A stretch of 64,000 bases of DNA, taken from Daphnia pulex (Eukaryota > Arthropoda > Branchiopoda > Diplostraca > Daphniidae). The notes below the pieces were generated by a model. It searched no databases. It was not told the origin of the DNA and saw only the letters and a program-made list of their open reading frames with translations. The stretch lies in the NCBI RefSeq assembly GCF_021134715.1, contig NC_060024.1, positions 10,230,001-10,294,000 of the forward strand, written 5' to 3'. Below are positions 1 to 28,369 of the stretch, in pieces; the first letter of the stretch is position 1, and every line of letters begins with the position of its first letter. The translations under genes were made by a program, and so were the position numbers.

Positions 1-13584
<13,584 letters not shown>

Positions 13585-15391
13585 GATTTACCCTTTTTTT
13601 ATGTGGTCAGACCCTATATCAAATCAAATAATAAATGATGCCATATCAGGAGAGAATCAACAAGTTCACTATATACAGTAGATGATGGCCAAAGAATATC
13701 AAATAGCAGATGGAATGAAAAAGTAACTCACCCGACCCCGGCGGTGCGGTATATTGTTGCTGTTGTACTCGAATCGATAGATGGATGTACGCGCTGGATG
13801 CGATTTTGTGGGGTTTAGCCGAGCGCTGGCGTCTATATGATGCGACGTCGGGAGCTGCGGTCGAACAACTGAACCCCGTCGTTAGGAGCATCTCTAGTAG
13901 TCCAAACACTCTAAAGCGTGAAAGACTTGGCGGTCGGGGAAAAGGAGCCGGGAGAGAGAATAGCAGGGATCGTGTTGCAGAGCCAAAAACCGACGCGCGG
14001 AGGTTGTGCGCACAGGAACTCGTGTGACGAGCGAGTTCGCCTCCTTTTCTTTCAGGAGCGCGCTGAAAGACATACGCTCCTGTTATATTTTTTTTCTTTC
14101 TTCCGCACTGTACTAAAAAGAAAAAAAAGGAAGGAAACTAAAAGAAAAGAAAAAAAGATCGGACACGATGTCGTTTGACGACAGAGGCGGAGAGTTGTAA
14201 GACGCGGGAGTCACGCATCATTTCGGGTCGTCCAACAAAAACAACAGCCGAGCTATTTGACATTAGTCGTAAATTCTTGCGGCCTGTTTAGCCGATCTTT
14301 AATTCGCATTCGACCATATGAAATGGTAGTAGACTAAATCTTCGGCCATGCGGAAAAAGGAGCCCGGGACCCGGCCCCCCGCGCGCTGTCAAAATGTCAC
14401 GAAAAGCTCCGGCTGTTGCCCCTGTGAATCGAAATCGTCTTGTTATAATATATAGAGAGAGAAAGGGGGGCCAGTGGAGAGAGGGCCTTGAGATTATTTA
14501 GAAGACTATATAGACGACGAGTCCCTTCCGTCTGAAACATCTGGGACCATCGGCAGCATTCAGTTTTGACAGTTGGAGGAATTAGAATCGGGAGCTCCGT
14601 CTATAGTATGGCTCATCGGCCGCTTTTTCTTTTTCTTTTCTTCATTTCCTTTTCACTCGAGTATGGAAATCCAATTCAGATAAGTTAAAAACAGTGTCTA
14701 CTTAACTTGCGAGTTGGTCCTCTGCTATTGTCTTTTTCTCAAAGCTGCAGCTCCCGACAGCAGTAATTGGTCCATTATCTTTTCCTACTCTAAGAAATAA
14801 AATGCGCAGCCGTCAATGTAAATCTCGATGCAAAGCGGAGGAGATATAAAGGCTTAAACAGAGGGAACCTCATCATACATATACATGGACGCCCAGCAAC
14901 GATGAGGGAGGGCTGGCATTATTCGGGGGAGGCATAACACGATTATTCACCCAAGAGAGAGAGAGACAGAAAGCGAATTTTGAGGGGAGATTTGCATCCG
15001 CTAAGCGCTTGAGTTCCTGTTTTCACGCTTCAATTCTTTTGTTAAATATTCAAATTGACTGCCGGGCCTTTAGACTAGGATCTCTTGATAACTCTAATTT
15101 ACCATTTTGGGTGGGTGTGTGTGTGTTGCGATGAAGAATGATGGTGTATAGTGTAGTTAAGCAGGTGGTCGGACGGCCAGAAAGATGGATCGAATCTTTT
15201 TTGAAAAGATTCGCAAGAAGTTGTAATTATGACCAATAGGTGGCGTGTGGAATACATCAAGCAGACGTTTCGGTTATTTAGGACGCGCTCTTCGTCGACT
15301 ACACAAAGTACAATACATTCCTGTCTCGTCAACGTTTTGGGTTAAAACTGTCGTAAACTTCACCAAAGCAATATCTACCTGACCGGCGAAA
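13585..15391. promoter_or_regulatory. Divergent intergenic region between the glutamate receptor and YJU2
   Basis: About 1.8 kb separates the two start codons and must hold the 5'UTRs and promoters of both genes. It includes GC-rich patches (around 14350-14390) and GA-rich runs (14455-14485). I do not see a clear TATA box or any ORF with homology. Confidence 0.45.
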
Positions 15392-18300
15392 ATGTCTGAA
15401 CGTAAAGTTTTGAATGTAAGTATCATCCTGATCTGTTAATTTATTATCATGCAGCGATGTCACAGAGCTCTGATATGAGTACGGGATTTATTCAGTTGTT
15501 TCCATGTGTCATGGCGGCGCGGCGACGTTTGTAAAAAGCATACGATGAAACTCGTTGAAAATTGGTTCCCCCTTGACAATCTAACATGGAAGAAGAAGCA
15601 GATCCTGAGGAGCAGGCATTCCACTCCACCGTCCGGGAGTACATCATTTTCTTGCTCCTCTTTGGTATCCTATACGTGGCCAGTTACCTTGTTTTGAGGA
15701 AGTACCTGCACAAAGAGAAGCATGAAGATAAGTTGGATCCAGACAATGGTGAAGCGACCGTCCACAGAATCAGTCTGGGGATGTGCACTTTCGCACTTAC
15801 TGTAGCTGTTGGAGCAGCTCTTCTCTTGCCGATTTCCATCCTCAGCAATGAAATCCTCTTGCTCTACCCCAGCAGTTACTACGTAAAGTGGCTCAATTCT
15901 TCACTCATCAGTGGGCTGTGGAATCATGTCTTTCTGTTTTCGAACCTATCCATCTTTATCCTCCTGCCGTTTGCCTACTTCTTCAGCGAATCTGAGGGAA
16001 TTGGAGGCCAGCAGGGCCTGATGGGCAGGGTCTATGAAGCCTGCCTCATTCAGCTAATGCTGGCCATCCTCGTGCTGGGCATGGCCTTTGTTTTGTGTGC
16101 GTTGATCGACAAGAGCCAATCTGCCGTCGAGCTCTTCTTCAACGTGTGGAACTACTTGCCGTTTCTCTACTCGTGTCTTTCGTTTCTCGGCGTCCTCCTG
16201 CTCTTGCTGTGCACACCCCTGGGCTTTGCACGACTCTTCACCGTGTGCGGGCAGATCATCATCCGACCCAACTTCCTGTCTGACGTCAACGACGAGTACT
16301 ACGCTGTTCTCTTCGAAGAATCGTGCCTCCGTGAACGCATCAAAATCAAGTCTCCCGACAAGCAGCTCAACGGACAAGATCGTCAAGCGCGCAAAGTTCT
16401 AGAGTCGAAGCTGGTGTCGCTGGAAGCGCAGAGGTTTAAGTTGAACCAACAGAGGCGGTCGTCGCCCGTCCTACGACGTCTCATCTACCCTTTGGCCATG
16501 GTCCTGTTGCTGGCACTCACCATGGCCGCTTTGCTCAATGTTCTACAAAATACTCTGCAATTGCTGGTGGGAATTAAGGCTTTACCGCTGGCCACCCGCG
16601 AGCATTTCCCACTAGGGCTCAGCTCGCTCTCTAAATTAGGTCTGATTGGTGCCGTAATCGAAGTGGTCCTCATCGGCTACTTGCTGGCGGCCTCCACCGT
16701 CGGTCTCTACACGTTGCCCTTCCTGTCGGGCATCCGACCGACGGCCAGGAACACGCCGCTCACTCAGCTGATAGTCAATTGTGGACTAGTCCTGGTACTG
16801 AGCTCCGCCTTGCCGCTGTTGTCGCGCATTCTAGGCATAAGTAACTTTGATTTGTTGGGAAACTACGGACGCATCGAGTGGCTGGGCAACTTCTACCTGG
16901 TCCTGCTCTACAACGTCATCTTTGCAGCGACTGCCACACTCTGCCTGGCCAAGAAAGTCACCAATTCGCTCTTGCTAGAGGTTTGGCGTCGTCTCAAGCT
17001 GGCATGCACCACGTCGCTCCAGCGAGGCGTTCTAGAGCCCCATCGGATGCTAAGTCCCGTTGGTCCCAGAAAAACCAATAATTCTTTAAGACAAACCAAC
17101 GATTAAAAACAAATGAGAAAAGACGAGAACGGGAGAGTTATATACGTGATATACGATACATCCATGGCTTATTTCACACCTTTTTTTCCCCTCGGTTGCA
17201 TCTAGTCTCTATTTACTCCGCCTTATTTTTTCCATCACAACTTTTTCCCACACTTGGCATTCTTTTTGTTCCCTTTTGTGTCCTGCAGGAAACTTGCGAG
17301 GGGCTTAACGTTCTGCACCTTGAGTTTCCATTACAGTGAAACGATATGTTTTCTTTTCCTTCTGCGTGTTGATTTTGTTTGACTGATGTCCTTTTTTTTT
17401 TCTTCCCCGTATCCATTTCGTTCTGCTGTTGATGGCCCCCGGAAGCGAATTCCTCCTCTTTTTTTTCGTCTTGAAACAAGAAAATACGTGAAACATGTAA
17501 ACAACAATTCTTGCCGCGCAATAAACGCGTTATTTTAAAAAGCATTTCAGAGCTCTCTGTGACATTGGGTGTGTCTGTTACTTGATGACTGTAACAAATT
17601 TCAAGGTTTCTAATTGTGTTTGACTCTTTTTTTTGTTTTTTTCATGGAATGTCTCGGGTGATGGCAGAAATACTATCCACCGGATTTCGATCCGTCTAAG
17701 ATTCCGCGCGTTCGCCAGGCCAAAAACAGACAGTTTACGGTCCGCTTGATGGCGCCATTTAACATGAAGTGAGTAGTATTATTGTTATTATTGGCTATGG
17801 CAAAGCTCAGCGGAAAGGTTTCCAATATTATCCCGCCCTTGATACTAATTTTAACCCTTTCTAATTTTATCTCAGGTGCAAGACGTGCGGAGAGTATATT
17901 TACAAAGGTAAGAAATTCAACGCTCGCAAAGAGGATGTCGAAAATGAAAATTACTTGGGCATTCGCATCTATCGCTTCTACATCAAGGTGAGGATTACTT
18001 TATACTTTTACCCCAAATGAATTCTAATTGTTCAACAAATTTGTGTTTAGTGCACTCGATGTTTGTCTGAGATTTCCTTCAAAACGGACCCGCAGAGCAC
18101 AGACTACGTGGTTGAGGCGGGCGCCACTCGTAATTTTATGGCTTTGAAATTGGCAGAAGAACAGGCCGTCCGCGAAATGGAGGCCGAAAAAGAAGAAGAG
18201 CGGACCAATCCCATGAAAGTAAGTCAGAACATTGCGAAACACATTTTTTGTTGTTGTTGCTCGGAGACTTATGGTTTTTTTTAAATTTCACAGTTACTGG

Positions 18301-19000
18301 AGAACCGCACCAAAGCTTCTCGGGGCGAAATTGAAATGGTGGAAACGCTCGAGGAGCTCAAAGAATTGAACAAGCGCAAAGTTGTTGTCAATTTCGATGA
18401 CATGCTCCATCGTTACGACGAGGAACGCGAGTCGGAAGCGGCCTCGGAGGCAGCGGCCGAAGCCGCAGCGGAACTCGAAGACGAACAGCTGATCAAGTAC
18501 GTTCTTTTATTGCTAGAACTAGACAATGTGTTGACATTTTACAGACATGTGCATTCCGTGTTTACGACCGTCTGTTAACCGCAACCTAACTGTTGTTATT
18601 TGTTTATTATAGAGCCGTGTTCGGCGAACGGACGGAAGATGGCACGATCGTGAAAAGGCTCGCCGACGACGGTGGGTCGTCCAGCGACGAAGACAAACGG
18701 CCAAAGAAATTAGCCAAAACTTTGCTGCCAATCAAAGCGACTGATCTATTAGCTGGTCCATTAAACAACCCGGCGACTAAGAACAAGAAATTGAATCCTC
18801 TAGTGAAGCTCAAAACAGCCCTAATCAAACCCAACAACTCTGCATCATCTAGCAGCACTATCGCGCAGTCTACAACAGCTCCTTCTACATCCTCGACCGC
18901 TCCTTCAGCTCCTGCGCCCATCGTGAAACCGTCCCTGGGAGGTCTCGGCCTTTTGGGTTCCTATTCAGATTCGTCTAGCCATTCAGACAGTGATAATTGA
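15392..19000 (+). CDS. YJU2: YJU2 / CCDC94 splicing factor
   Basis: Spliceosome step-1 factor, nuclear, working with the Prp19-related complex to promote branching. Exons: 15392-15415, 17668-17768, 17876-17987, 18051-18218, 18294-18496, 18613-19000; total 996 nt, 331 residues. The first exon encodes only MSERKVLN and joins to [14 protein letters not shown], the invariant family N-terminus. The zinc-binding pairs C43/C46 (KCKTCG) and C80/C83 (KCTRC) are intact. The middle is a charged helical region ([10 protein letters not shown], then an Ala/Glu-rich stretch), followed by a Ser/Thr-rich low-complexity tail ending [10 protein letters not shown]. Intron 1 is about 2.25 kb, far larger than the others, because it contains the LMBR1-family gene in the same orientation. 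Confidence 0.97.
15586..17106 (+). CDS. LMBR1/LMBR1L family multipass membrane protein (lilipod-like)
   Basis: A 506-residue protein encoded by one uninterrupted ORF. The start ATG is preceded by an in-frame TGA. It matches the LIMR family (LMBR1, LMBR1L, Drosophila lilipod). Diagnostic segments are the N-terminal [16 protein letters not shown] helix, [45 protein letters not shown] and the FSESEGIGG motif. About nine hydrophobic helices span the chain, with a charged cytosolic loop near residues 230-300. LMBR1L was named as a lipocalin receptor, and lilipod acts in BMP signalling in fly germline; the role here is inferred. The whole gene lies inside YJU2 intron 1, only 170 bp after YJU2 exon 1. 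A poly-A signal AATAAA occurs at 17520. Family members usually have introns, so an intronless copy suggests intron loss or a retrocopy. Confidence 0.93.
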   Translation: MEEEADPEEQAFHSTVREYIIFLLLFGILYVASYLVLRKYLHKEKHEDKLDPDNGEATVHRISLGMCTFALTVAVGAALLLPISILSNEILLLYPSSYYVKWLNSSLISGLWNHVFLFSNLSIFILLPFAYFFSESEGIGGQQGLMGRVYEACLIQLMLAILVLGMAFVLCALIDKSQSAVELFFNVWNYLPFLYSCLSFLGVLLLLLCTPLGFARLFTVCGQIIIRPNFLSDVNDEYYAVLFEESCLRERIKIKSPDKQLNGQDRQARKVLESKLVSLEAQRFKLNQQRRSSPVLRRLIYPLAMVLLLALTMAALLNVLQNTLQLLVGIKALPLATREHFPLGLSSLSKLGLIGAVIEVVLIGYLLAASTVGLYTLPFLSGIRPTARNTPLTQLIVNCGLVLVLSSALPLLSRILGISNFDLLGNYGRIEWLGNFYLVLLYNVIFAATATLCLAKKVTNSLLLEVWRRLKLACTTSLQRGVLEPHRMLSPVGPRKTNNSLRQTND

Positions 19001-19539
19001 TTCGTTTCATCGATACAACCGCCTTGACTGCACTACAAAAGAATGTGACGTCTGTACATCCATGATTTTTGTTTTGTTTCAAATACACACGCGCACTTCA
19101 ACCTCAAGATAGCGCGACGTCTCAATCAGTTGCGGTCGATGAATTATTGAATGGCAGGGACTTTGATTCAATTCAAATGTGTCGAGACAATGGGATTTGT
19201 AGTGACGCCATCCGCTCGGTGCTGCCACTCACTTTCAATTGATCGCTTTATCTTCCTCAAGTACGTTTCTATTTGTTGTTGCTGGTACATTGGATTTTTG
19301 TTTAGAAAAAAACAAAATGTTAAAACAATCACTAGTCACCGGGACTAGAGCGCCAATGAACGTGGTCAAGGTTCTAGAGCTAACGGTAACGAATCGAGGC
19401 TTAACTGAAATTACAAGAAAAAAAAAGGTTTGGAATTATGGATCCTTTCTAGGAATCGGCACGCCGGGTGCTGACTAAGAAAGGAGATACTGTAGGCCTA
19501 TTTTGTGCTAGAATTATTACAATACATTTTTTCCATTTT

Positions 19540-22161
19540 TTAAAAACAACTTTTGCGGCGGCCCAAAAGGTTGTCTGGCGGAATGATGTATTCTTCTTCT
19601 GGTTCGTCGTCGACTTCTTCGCCACTGGCAATGATACTGGCAATTCGCTCTGCATAATTAGAGGCGGATGTGAAAATGGGTGGCATTGAAAAAGTCAAGG
19701 TGATGACGTAATTACCCGATTTCCTGCGCAATCGAAGCCTCTCCATTTGAACTAAATAGAGGCGGTGCAGGAGGAAGTAGGTCACTCCAGCAAGACCAGC
19801 GCCCGTCCCAAAGATTTGGAAAGCGTTCCGGGTTCCGTAGTTGGCCATCAAAATACCTCCGATGAAAGAACCAAGTCCTCGCCCTGTCCACCGTAAAGTG
19901 GCGCCATTTTTAAAAAAGCGTTTTCAAAATCAAACAAACTGGGTCGAAAGGAACCATAAAATTATACCGAACGAGTAGTGAACGGATCCAACTGCTCCAT
20001 TCAAAGTCGCCAATCTGGGACAAAGAATTATACGGATAAGTAAACATATTCTGCAAACCAAAATTCAAATCAAATCACTTACAATCCGGGTGGCGCAGCT
20101 GCAGCGCAATACATGGAACTAGCCACGGCCATCATGTGAATCGTGACGGCTTCTAATGCCTCAAATGGCAGACATAACCAAGGATCCCTTTTAACACAAC
20201 AAAATGCCGTTTTAGTATTGCTACTGTAAAAAGTGTAATGGATGGCGACATACCATATTAGCGAATAGCCGAAAAATCTGACGCAATACGTAAGGAAAGC
20301 GACGACAAACACGTTGACAGATCCTATTTTACGGACAATCCAGTCTGAGACGTAAAGGAAAGGAACTCCAATGACACAGCCCAAGGTAACCGTCATTCCT
20401 GACACGGAAAGTGATTGACTGTTTAGTAAACGGCGGGTGGCCTTATAATAATAGTTTCTCAGATTATAATTACCTAATAGATAACTATTGGCTTTAAGTT
20501 CCATGAGGAAAACGAACATGAAAGATTCGATGAATCCCCAACAGGTGCCAAGAAGGAGCATCATGAATATGAAGACGTCGACATCAATTAATCGGACGAG
20601 CCTTTTGACTCCGGCGACAAAATTTCCGCTTTCCATTCGTTCGACGTCGACATCGAGTCGACTTATGAGAAGGACCACCAAGACGGAAAGGCCGTCAGCA
20701 ATGTAGAATAACAGCGAATAGTCTGGGTCACCTGCCAAATGAGAATAGATAGTGGAATTCTTTTATTATGCTGTTCGGATATAGTGAAATCAAATAAATA
20801 AAAGAAAACCTTGCAATTCGACCGTCCAATCGAGCACCACCCCGCCGACCATGCCCTAGATATGAATTGGCAGTTTTTTGGTCATTATATCGAAACTGAA
20901 ATAAGAATGTTATATTTGGGAAGGGTCGTTATATTTCTTACAAAAATTGCTTGTCCAATTACACCAAATAATCGCTGCTTGCCAAGGTCGCCATCGTTTT
21001 TCTTCACCATGGTGATGGCTGTTGCGTCTAACCTGGAATATAACAAGCCAAAGTTTAATAACTGATGTGTACTTGATCGGTTGCTAAAAATTGGTGCTGA
21101 AGGTTCTTGCTGTCAATATTGATTGATTTAATTACATGGAGAATGAAGTGGCCAACGAACCGGAGGCCAATATCCGTAAAATGAAGTAGATCCAAAAGCC
21201 ACGATTGTGTTTGATGCGTTCAGTTTCTTTTATTGCGTCATCTAATGTGAAATTGAGCTCCTGATCGACAGTATCTGTCGGCATCAACAGCGTCAAAGGA
21301 CATTGAATCAGACAGTTACAAAGTAAGGCGGCCGAAAGCGGAGTTTGATCTGTTTGCAATGCGACTATTCTGTATTCCGTTATTGTTGGTCTGTCCTTGA
21401 TGTCGGGCAGCGTGCTGGGCCCCAAAACGAGTTCCACTTCCAGTTTCGACGTTGACTTGGTTGTAATTTGCGTGCAATTGCCGGCGGGAGTACACAAATG
21501 CATTCGCATGTCCTTGTAGTCGGTGCAAGCAACCGGCTGGCACTCGGACGGCGTCCAGTGGGCCAGCCATAATTTTTCGGTCGTCCCTGTTGGCAAATAA
21601 CTTTCGTTTCCCAGTCGGAGAACGGTGCCAGTACGGTTGCAATAAAGACCTAAAGTCGGGATTTCCGTGATGTTGCGCACTGGGGAACGGTCGGGAGAAA
21701 CCCGAGCGTCCACGTGAAGTAAAAGCGTGTGGAAAAGGACGGCCGACGACACCGAGATGATTAAAAGTAATTTGTAGCGATTGAACTTGTCTGCCAACAT
21801 GCCTGCAAAAGGAAAACATTTTTCAGTTTATTTTTAGAAAAGGAAATTTTGATCATTAAAAATGGCGGACCAGCTAATGGCGGCATGACGCACGTGACGA
21901 ACGGAAGCACGGAATAAATAATGGCAATCTCTTCAATGTTGAGCCCGACTTGTTGCATTTGCAGGGTCAAGTAAGGGAGGTAGAGAGAAGAGGCTAAATT
22001 TGAACGATATCATTTAATTGAATCCACTAATTTAAACGAACCACCAAATTACCGCCGTAATAGAGCAACATGGTGAGTTTGAGTGGGATGAGCGGTTTGT
22101 TGACGGTCAGAGTTTCCTTGAGTTTCTTCCATTCGGAAACGTCATCCGCTTCGTCGTCCAT
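19540..22161 (-). CDS. MFSD6-like major facilitator superfamily transporter
   Basis: A 12-helix plasma-membrane transporter of the MFSD6 (MFS_1-like) family; substrate unknown. Exons in transcript order: 22161-22053, 21993-21871, 21802-21136, 21032-20942, 20855-20810, 20731-20474, 20398-20254, 20187-20083, 20014-19968, 19883-19540; total 1935 nt, 644 residues. Visible features are the N-terminal helix KLTMLLYYGASSLYLPYL, the MFS loop motif GMLADKFNRYKLL, a long extracellular Cys-containing loop between helices in the 667 nt third exon, the mid segment DATAITMVKKNDGDLGKQRL (as in MFSD6 proteins), FGVIGQAIF.GMVGGVVLDW, and the late GRGLGSFIGGILM. A possible donor at 19715 is ignored because the frame stays open to an acidic C-terminal tail. 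Mammalian MFSD6 was reported as an MHC-I receptor candidate, which says little about this protein. Confidence 0.9.
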
Positions 22162-22975
22162 TTTTCACCACCGGCGTGAAAAAGAGAAAAACACGGAACT
22201 CTGGGCGGTTCGGCGATGACAAACTGCGGTCGGACGATTGACTGAGCGATCGAACTAGTCGCGGTCTGCCTCGTTTATGATTTGTTTACAATCTGACGGA
22301 AGCAAAAATCTGCTGGCATCAAGAGAATGAGAGCAGCAATAGCTGATGAACGATGTGCGTCAAACGCCGTGGATCACGCCTCGTCGACATTTGCTCGGTG
22401 ATGTTTACGTGAGAATATGAAACTAAACTAAAAAAAAGCTGCCCGAATCTATGACGAAGGTTGGCGATCAGTGAGCAGGAATTGATGCGTACTTGGGACG
22501 TCAATGTATTATAAGGTGAATTGTCGATTACTATTCACGCCCGTCGCCACACAGACACGAAGAGAAATTACCTTTTCCCCATTGTTTCGTGTCAAAATAA
22601 AATCAGATCAACACACGAGTTCAGCCACCAAGTATTGTATTAAGTGGAATATATATGTACGCGATATACTTTTTCACTACAGAGTTACGGAGATTATGAG
22701 CACTGCTTGATACCCTCGACTAGAAATTAAATAAAAATGAAAAAGGAAGACAATAATAGCTACAAATTCGACATATTCGTTTACGCTTATATACGCTGCT
22801 GCCAATCTGGGTACGGATTTGTTCACATCACTTTGTCTTTGTTTGTTAAAGCCGACAGCCGGAATCATTTGAGAAACCCCCTATTCAGGGGCTGGAATGC
22901 CAATAAGAGAGATACACTATATTAGTTAAGTCAATATTATAATAGATCCGAAAATAAAATCAACGACGGCGATCA
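22162..22975. other. Intergenic region, no gene recognised
   Basis: The gap lies between the MFSD6-like start and the 3' end of the neurotactin-like gene, both on the minus strand. It should hold the MFSD6-like promoter and the 3'UTR of the other gene. It is A/T-rich toward 22650-22975. No ORF has recognisable homology. Confidence 0.5.
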
Positions 22976-25437
<2,462 letters not shown>

Positions 25438-25784
25438 CTTGGTGTGAATTTACCTTTAAACTACGCAAGTATTCACTAAACACCGATAGTCTGTTCAGTG
25501 CGGATAACACTGCTTTCGTCAACAAGGTAGCGAATGAAAATGACACAACGAAAGGAAAGCGAGCTCCATTAATACTCAACCCTCGTCTGTGAGGTGAATG
25601 CTGGATGGACCCTGGAGGTTGACACAAGGAAAAACAATCGATGTGGCCATCTAGCGGTGGTAACTGAATATCAAATAACCCCTCCAAGACATTACTTTTG
25701 GACGTGACTTTATTATTGTATAATGTACAAAAAAAACACACACAATGGTATAATGTAAACCGACACGCACGTAAAACTAATTGT

Positions 25785-28369
25785 TCAAACATTATTCACA
25801 TTATTTTTGGGGATAAGTTCTTCTTCGTCGTCATTCAACCATCTGTCCATATTAAATTCTGTTTTCCAATCCACGTCTCGCGGACGCAGGTAAGGTGATC
25901 CGCTGCTGCTACTTCCTCCTCCGATTCGTATGTGGAAAAACTCTGCAGCATTGTGTAAAATTCCTCGGTCGAATGGACTTGCATATTTTGTTTTTTTGAG
26001 CCAAGAAGACTTTTTAGGAGTGCGATGGAAGTGTTTGTATCTGGAAGCATTAAGTCTTTCGTTTGTTGTCATACCTAGGATTACCACCTGTAAATAAAGA
26101 TAAAAACAAATTCGAATTGGTAAATCAAATTCGTAGGAATTTACGAAACACATACCTGATATAACTGGCAACTCAATAGAGCTGTAACCCATATTGCATG
26201 CAAACCCGCGTTAGCGGCTATAAAAGTCACCCAGCCATCACAATACAAGACCCCTAGTCCTATAGAGGAAAAGTCTTTTAAAAATCTCATTTTATAATCA
26301 GGCTACTCAAATACAAACCTGCATGCGCGTTGCATTCTTTATTCCAAAAATTAACGACACCAAAAATGAATATCACGCATGACACGGAAAGTAGAAAGAG
26401 ATAGTAAATAAAGTAGCGATGGTTGTTGAGACCTAAAAGAAATAAAAGTTATATACACTCGTATGGTTGTAAATTTTTTGGGGCTGATCTACTTGCCTAT
26501 ACAGTTGCCAACCCAAGGGCAGTGATGATCAAAGCGCGCTACGCATCTATTGCAGTTGGAGCAATGCTTGGAACGGATAGGTCGCCTCAACAAACAGCAG
26601 CTACAAAAATGTTGCGGTTCAAAACCAGGACCGAACTCTGCCAACTGCTTTATGGTCTATTGTGAGGGGGATTGAGATCAAATTAATTTCTTTGATTGCG
26701 ATGAGACCTAATGAAACTCACTTGGTACTTCTCGTCTAATGAAAGAGAAATTGTGCCAGGGTCATTGTTCCACGTCTTGTAAAAGGCATAGCACAATCCA
26801 GTCGCGGATAAAGTGAAAGCCACATTCGTCACCCAATTTACGCTGGAAGCCAGCCATACAAACCAAGTGACTAGCACCCACCACTGCAGCAGAGAAGAAA
26901 ATAAAAATTAATATTTTTGGACAGAATATTTCTATGATCTACTAAATACCTTTGTCGCTAAGTAAATCGATACTGGTAAAGATTCCATCGTTGTATCAGA
27001 CGTAAAGGAACATAGTCGACCAAACAGGTTTATACATACAATGGTCAGAAGTAACATCGCTGCTTTTAGATAATAATTCAGAGAGCTTTGAAAAAGAGTA
27101 CCCAATATGAAAAATAGAACAAACGGACTCGCAACAAGAAACCAATGCTGTAATTTCTGTAAAGAATAAATCGGAATAAAATAGGGAAGACTATTAGGAA
27201 TCGTGATGTAATACCTTGTAATTTCGCGCATTTTTTATCCGTGCCATGCATGACAGTTGGTCAACACGCGCCTCTTTATCGGACTGAGCCACGCGATCCA
27301 GTATCCTGTGTAACAGACGAGGTCCCAACCAAGGAGGTTTGTCTTGGACTAGCAATTTGAAGCAACTTGTACCCTGGAAAAAATCGTCAATAATCAATCG
27401 TGCCGGAATACAATTTTGCAAGTTTATAGAGATTGTTATTTACTTTTTCATTTTGAACATCCAGAGAAGCATTTCTTTCCAATAAAAGCGATATAGCCGA
27501 GACGTTTCGAGACTCTATTGCCCAGTGGAGAGCTGTGTTGCCATGATTATCCTGAGAAATCACGCTTGCACCTAGGGAGGCGAGTAAACGAGTAGGATCC
27601 ACACTGCAGACAGAATCATGTCAGACTTGGATTTTAACTAGGAGCCACATCATTAATTGAATACGTTGTAGTCCTGAAGGCAGCCCACATTAGGGGTGTC
27701 ATTCCTTGCATATCTGCACTATTGACAGGAACTCCATGAGCCAGTAAGTAAGCACACACAGCAGTGTGTCCAAACTGAGCTGCCAAATGAAGTGACTGGA
27801 ATCCTTCTCCATCATAAACCATTGGATCAGCACCATGTTTTATTAATAAAATTACTGTAGCCAGGTGGCCCTGTCTGTAGAATGAATGTCAAACAGTATT
27901 ATTCATTCTGATCAATAAATAACACAAGGTACCTGACAGCCCAATGTAGAGGAGTGGCAAGTAATTTACCACCAACTGCGTCAACTTGAGCCCCATGATT
28001 TATATACAAGTTAACAAGTTCCTTTCTATTATTGATGGAGGCCCAGTGGAGTAGAGTAACCTTTACATGTAAATTGTGCATTCAGTTGAAAATGTGACTT
28101 ACTAAAAATATTGTATGGTTTCTTACATTTTCATCATCTCTTTGGTTCACATCATATCCTTGATCTATGAGTTCTTTACATCGGTCAAATATTCCATACT
28201 GAGACAATATAAAATGTTATTCTTTACAAAACAAACAAAAAAAAAGAGATAAGATACTAACTTGAGTCGCTTTGACTATGTCCCATGTTTTATATTGCTG
28301 GTCAGTACCGGTGTTTATATTGCTCTGCATGTCATTGGAACGATCTTCACTGGGAGACTGGAGTGACAT
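25785..28369 (-). CDS. ZDHHC17: ZDHHC17/HIP14-type ankyrin-repeat palmitoyltransferase
   Basis: Golgi/vesicle S-acyltransferase that palmitoylates synaptic proteins. Exons in transcript order: 28369-28262, 28198-28127, 28060-27933, 27874-27665, 27603-27444, 27373-27215, 27156-26950, 26883-26722, 26656-26497, 26432-26319, 26259-26156, 26087-25785; total 1887 nt, 628 residues, close to the roughly 630 of human ZDHHC17. The N-terminal half carries ankyrin repeats ([67 protein letters not shown]). Then come membrane helices and the catalytic cysteine-rich domain with [26 protein letters not shown]; the active Cys is residue 448 in DHHC. The intron between 26497 and 26432 has a GC donor (AG|GCAAGT), needed to keep the family sequence [12 protein letters not shown] in frame. 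Confidence 0.96.
26433..26496 (-). other. GC-AG intron in ZDHHC17
   Basis: On the minus strand the exon ends ..TGTATAG and the intron begins GCAAGT, the classic consensus for the rare GC-AG class. It ends TTTTAG before GTCTCAACAACC. Only this junction restores the family sequence [11 protein letters not shown] and keeps the total CDS a multiple of three. Confidence 0.85.

Noticed and set aside
16054-16386. 110-codon minus-strand frame inside the LMBR1-family gene
   Set aside because: Shadow of the coding strand; the plus strand encodes a recognised membrane protein.
19711-19716. Possible donor (GTAATT, minus strand) after SKG-like residues in the MFSD6-like last exon
   Set aside because: The frame reads straight through to an acidic C-terminal tail and the total CDS is a multiple of three without the extra intron.
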